Position numbers and translations under genes: made by a program
In this document: one piece after another, positions 9,522 to 9,640 of the stretch
Position numbering within the stretch: the stretch's first letter is position 1
How the letters are laid out: the number at the start of each line of letters is the position of its first letter
Notes under the pieces: model-generated
The model's database searches: none
What the model was told of the DNA's origin: nothing
Seen by the model: only the letters and a program-made list of their open reading frames with translations
Assembly (NCBI GenBank): GCA_003449195.1
Contig: DMID01000072.1
Span: forward strand, 1 to 9,640
Length of the DNA stretch: 9,640 nt
Origin: Lysobacteraceae bacterium
GTDB lineage: Bacteria > Pseudomonadota > Gammaproteobacteria > Xanthomonadales > Xanthomonadaceae
Direction of reading: 5' to 3'

Positions 9522-9640
9522 GGCTTGTTCCCGATCAGCGAAATCACTTCGAAATGCGGCGGGCGCTTCTCGCGGGTGACGGTTTCCAGGCTGGAAATGC
9601 CTAGCCCGGCTTTTTCGGCGAACTTGCGCAGCTCCTTGCC
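9518..9640 (-). CDS. C-terminal end of a protein, possibly an ArsR/methyltransferase fusion regulator (SahR-like)
   Basis: Only the last 40 codons are in the window, running off the right edge. The frame is open to the edge and ends in TGA, which overlaps the metH ATG by four bases (ATGA), so this is a coding end and not a random frame. The visible part contains LRKFAEKAGLGISSLETV, then TREKRPPHFEVISLIGNKP at the very end. This resembles the last helix-strand-strand of class I SAM-dependent methyltransferase domains (the AGL...LE...R...F.V stretch). In several proteobacteria the gene before metH encodes an ArsR-type regulator fused to such a domain, and SahR responds to S-adenosylhomocysteine. 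That identity is inferred from position and a short match. A plain methyltransferase would fit as well. Confidence 0.6.
   Translation of the reverse strand, partial: GKELRKFAEKAGLGISSLETVTREKRPPHFEVISLIGNKP

Overview
The window is high-GC, gene-dense bacterial DNA with short intergenic gaps and no RNA gene, insertion sequence, CRISPR array or phage gene that I can see. The gene content suggests a gammaproteobacterium of the Xanthomonadaceae/Lysobacteraceae type (Lysobacter, Luteimonas, Thermomonas, Pseudoxanthomonas or similar). The points in favour are a SlyX protein ending in PPPHY, a YaiL/DUF2058 protein ending in PDDLVW, and a methionine synthase split into two genes. This placement is inferred from protein resemblance, not from a search.

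Left part, plus strand (1-2949). The 3' part of an FKBP-type peptidyl-prolyl isomerase gene is followed after 17 bp by a complete UDP-glucose 6-dehydrogenase gene (ugd). One base after the ugd stop lies slyX. The three are probably co-transcribed. A small hairpin lies between slyX and the next plus-strand gene, a DUF2058/YaiL-family protein.

Middle part, minus strand (2989-5687). Read in the direction of transcription, the genes are a YitT-family membrane protein, an MFS transporter with a TTG start, and a double-hotdog thioesterase-family protein. The thioesterase gene converges on the DUF2058 gene across 39 bp that contain a GC-rich inverted repeat.

Right part, minus strand (5710-9640). 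Cobalamin-dependent methionine synthase is encoded as two proteins. A 371-aa homocysteine-binding, zinc-type module (9521-8406) is joined by an ATGA overlap to an 899-aa module carrying the folate, cobalamin and AdoMet-reactivation domains (8409-5710). Upstream, the last 40 codons of a third gene overlap the first metH gene by another ATGA. That fragment resembles the end of an ArsR/methyltransferase fusion regulator of the SahR type, but this is tentative. The overlaps indicate a translationally coupled methionine-cycle operon, into which the YitT and MFS genes may also be read.

The genes are mostly conserved housekeeping functions, and I did not find a convincing undescribed system. The points most worth a second look are the precise fission of MetH with tight coupling, a His/Asp-rich insertion in its homocysteine module, the possible SAH-responsive regulator at the window edge, and the uncharacterised YitT-MFS-thioesterase run downstream.
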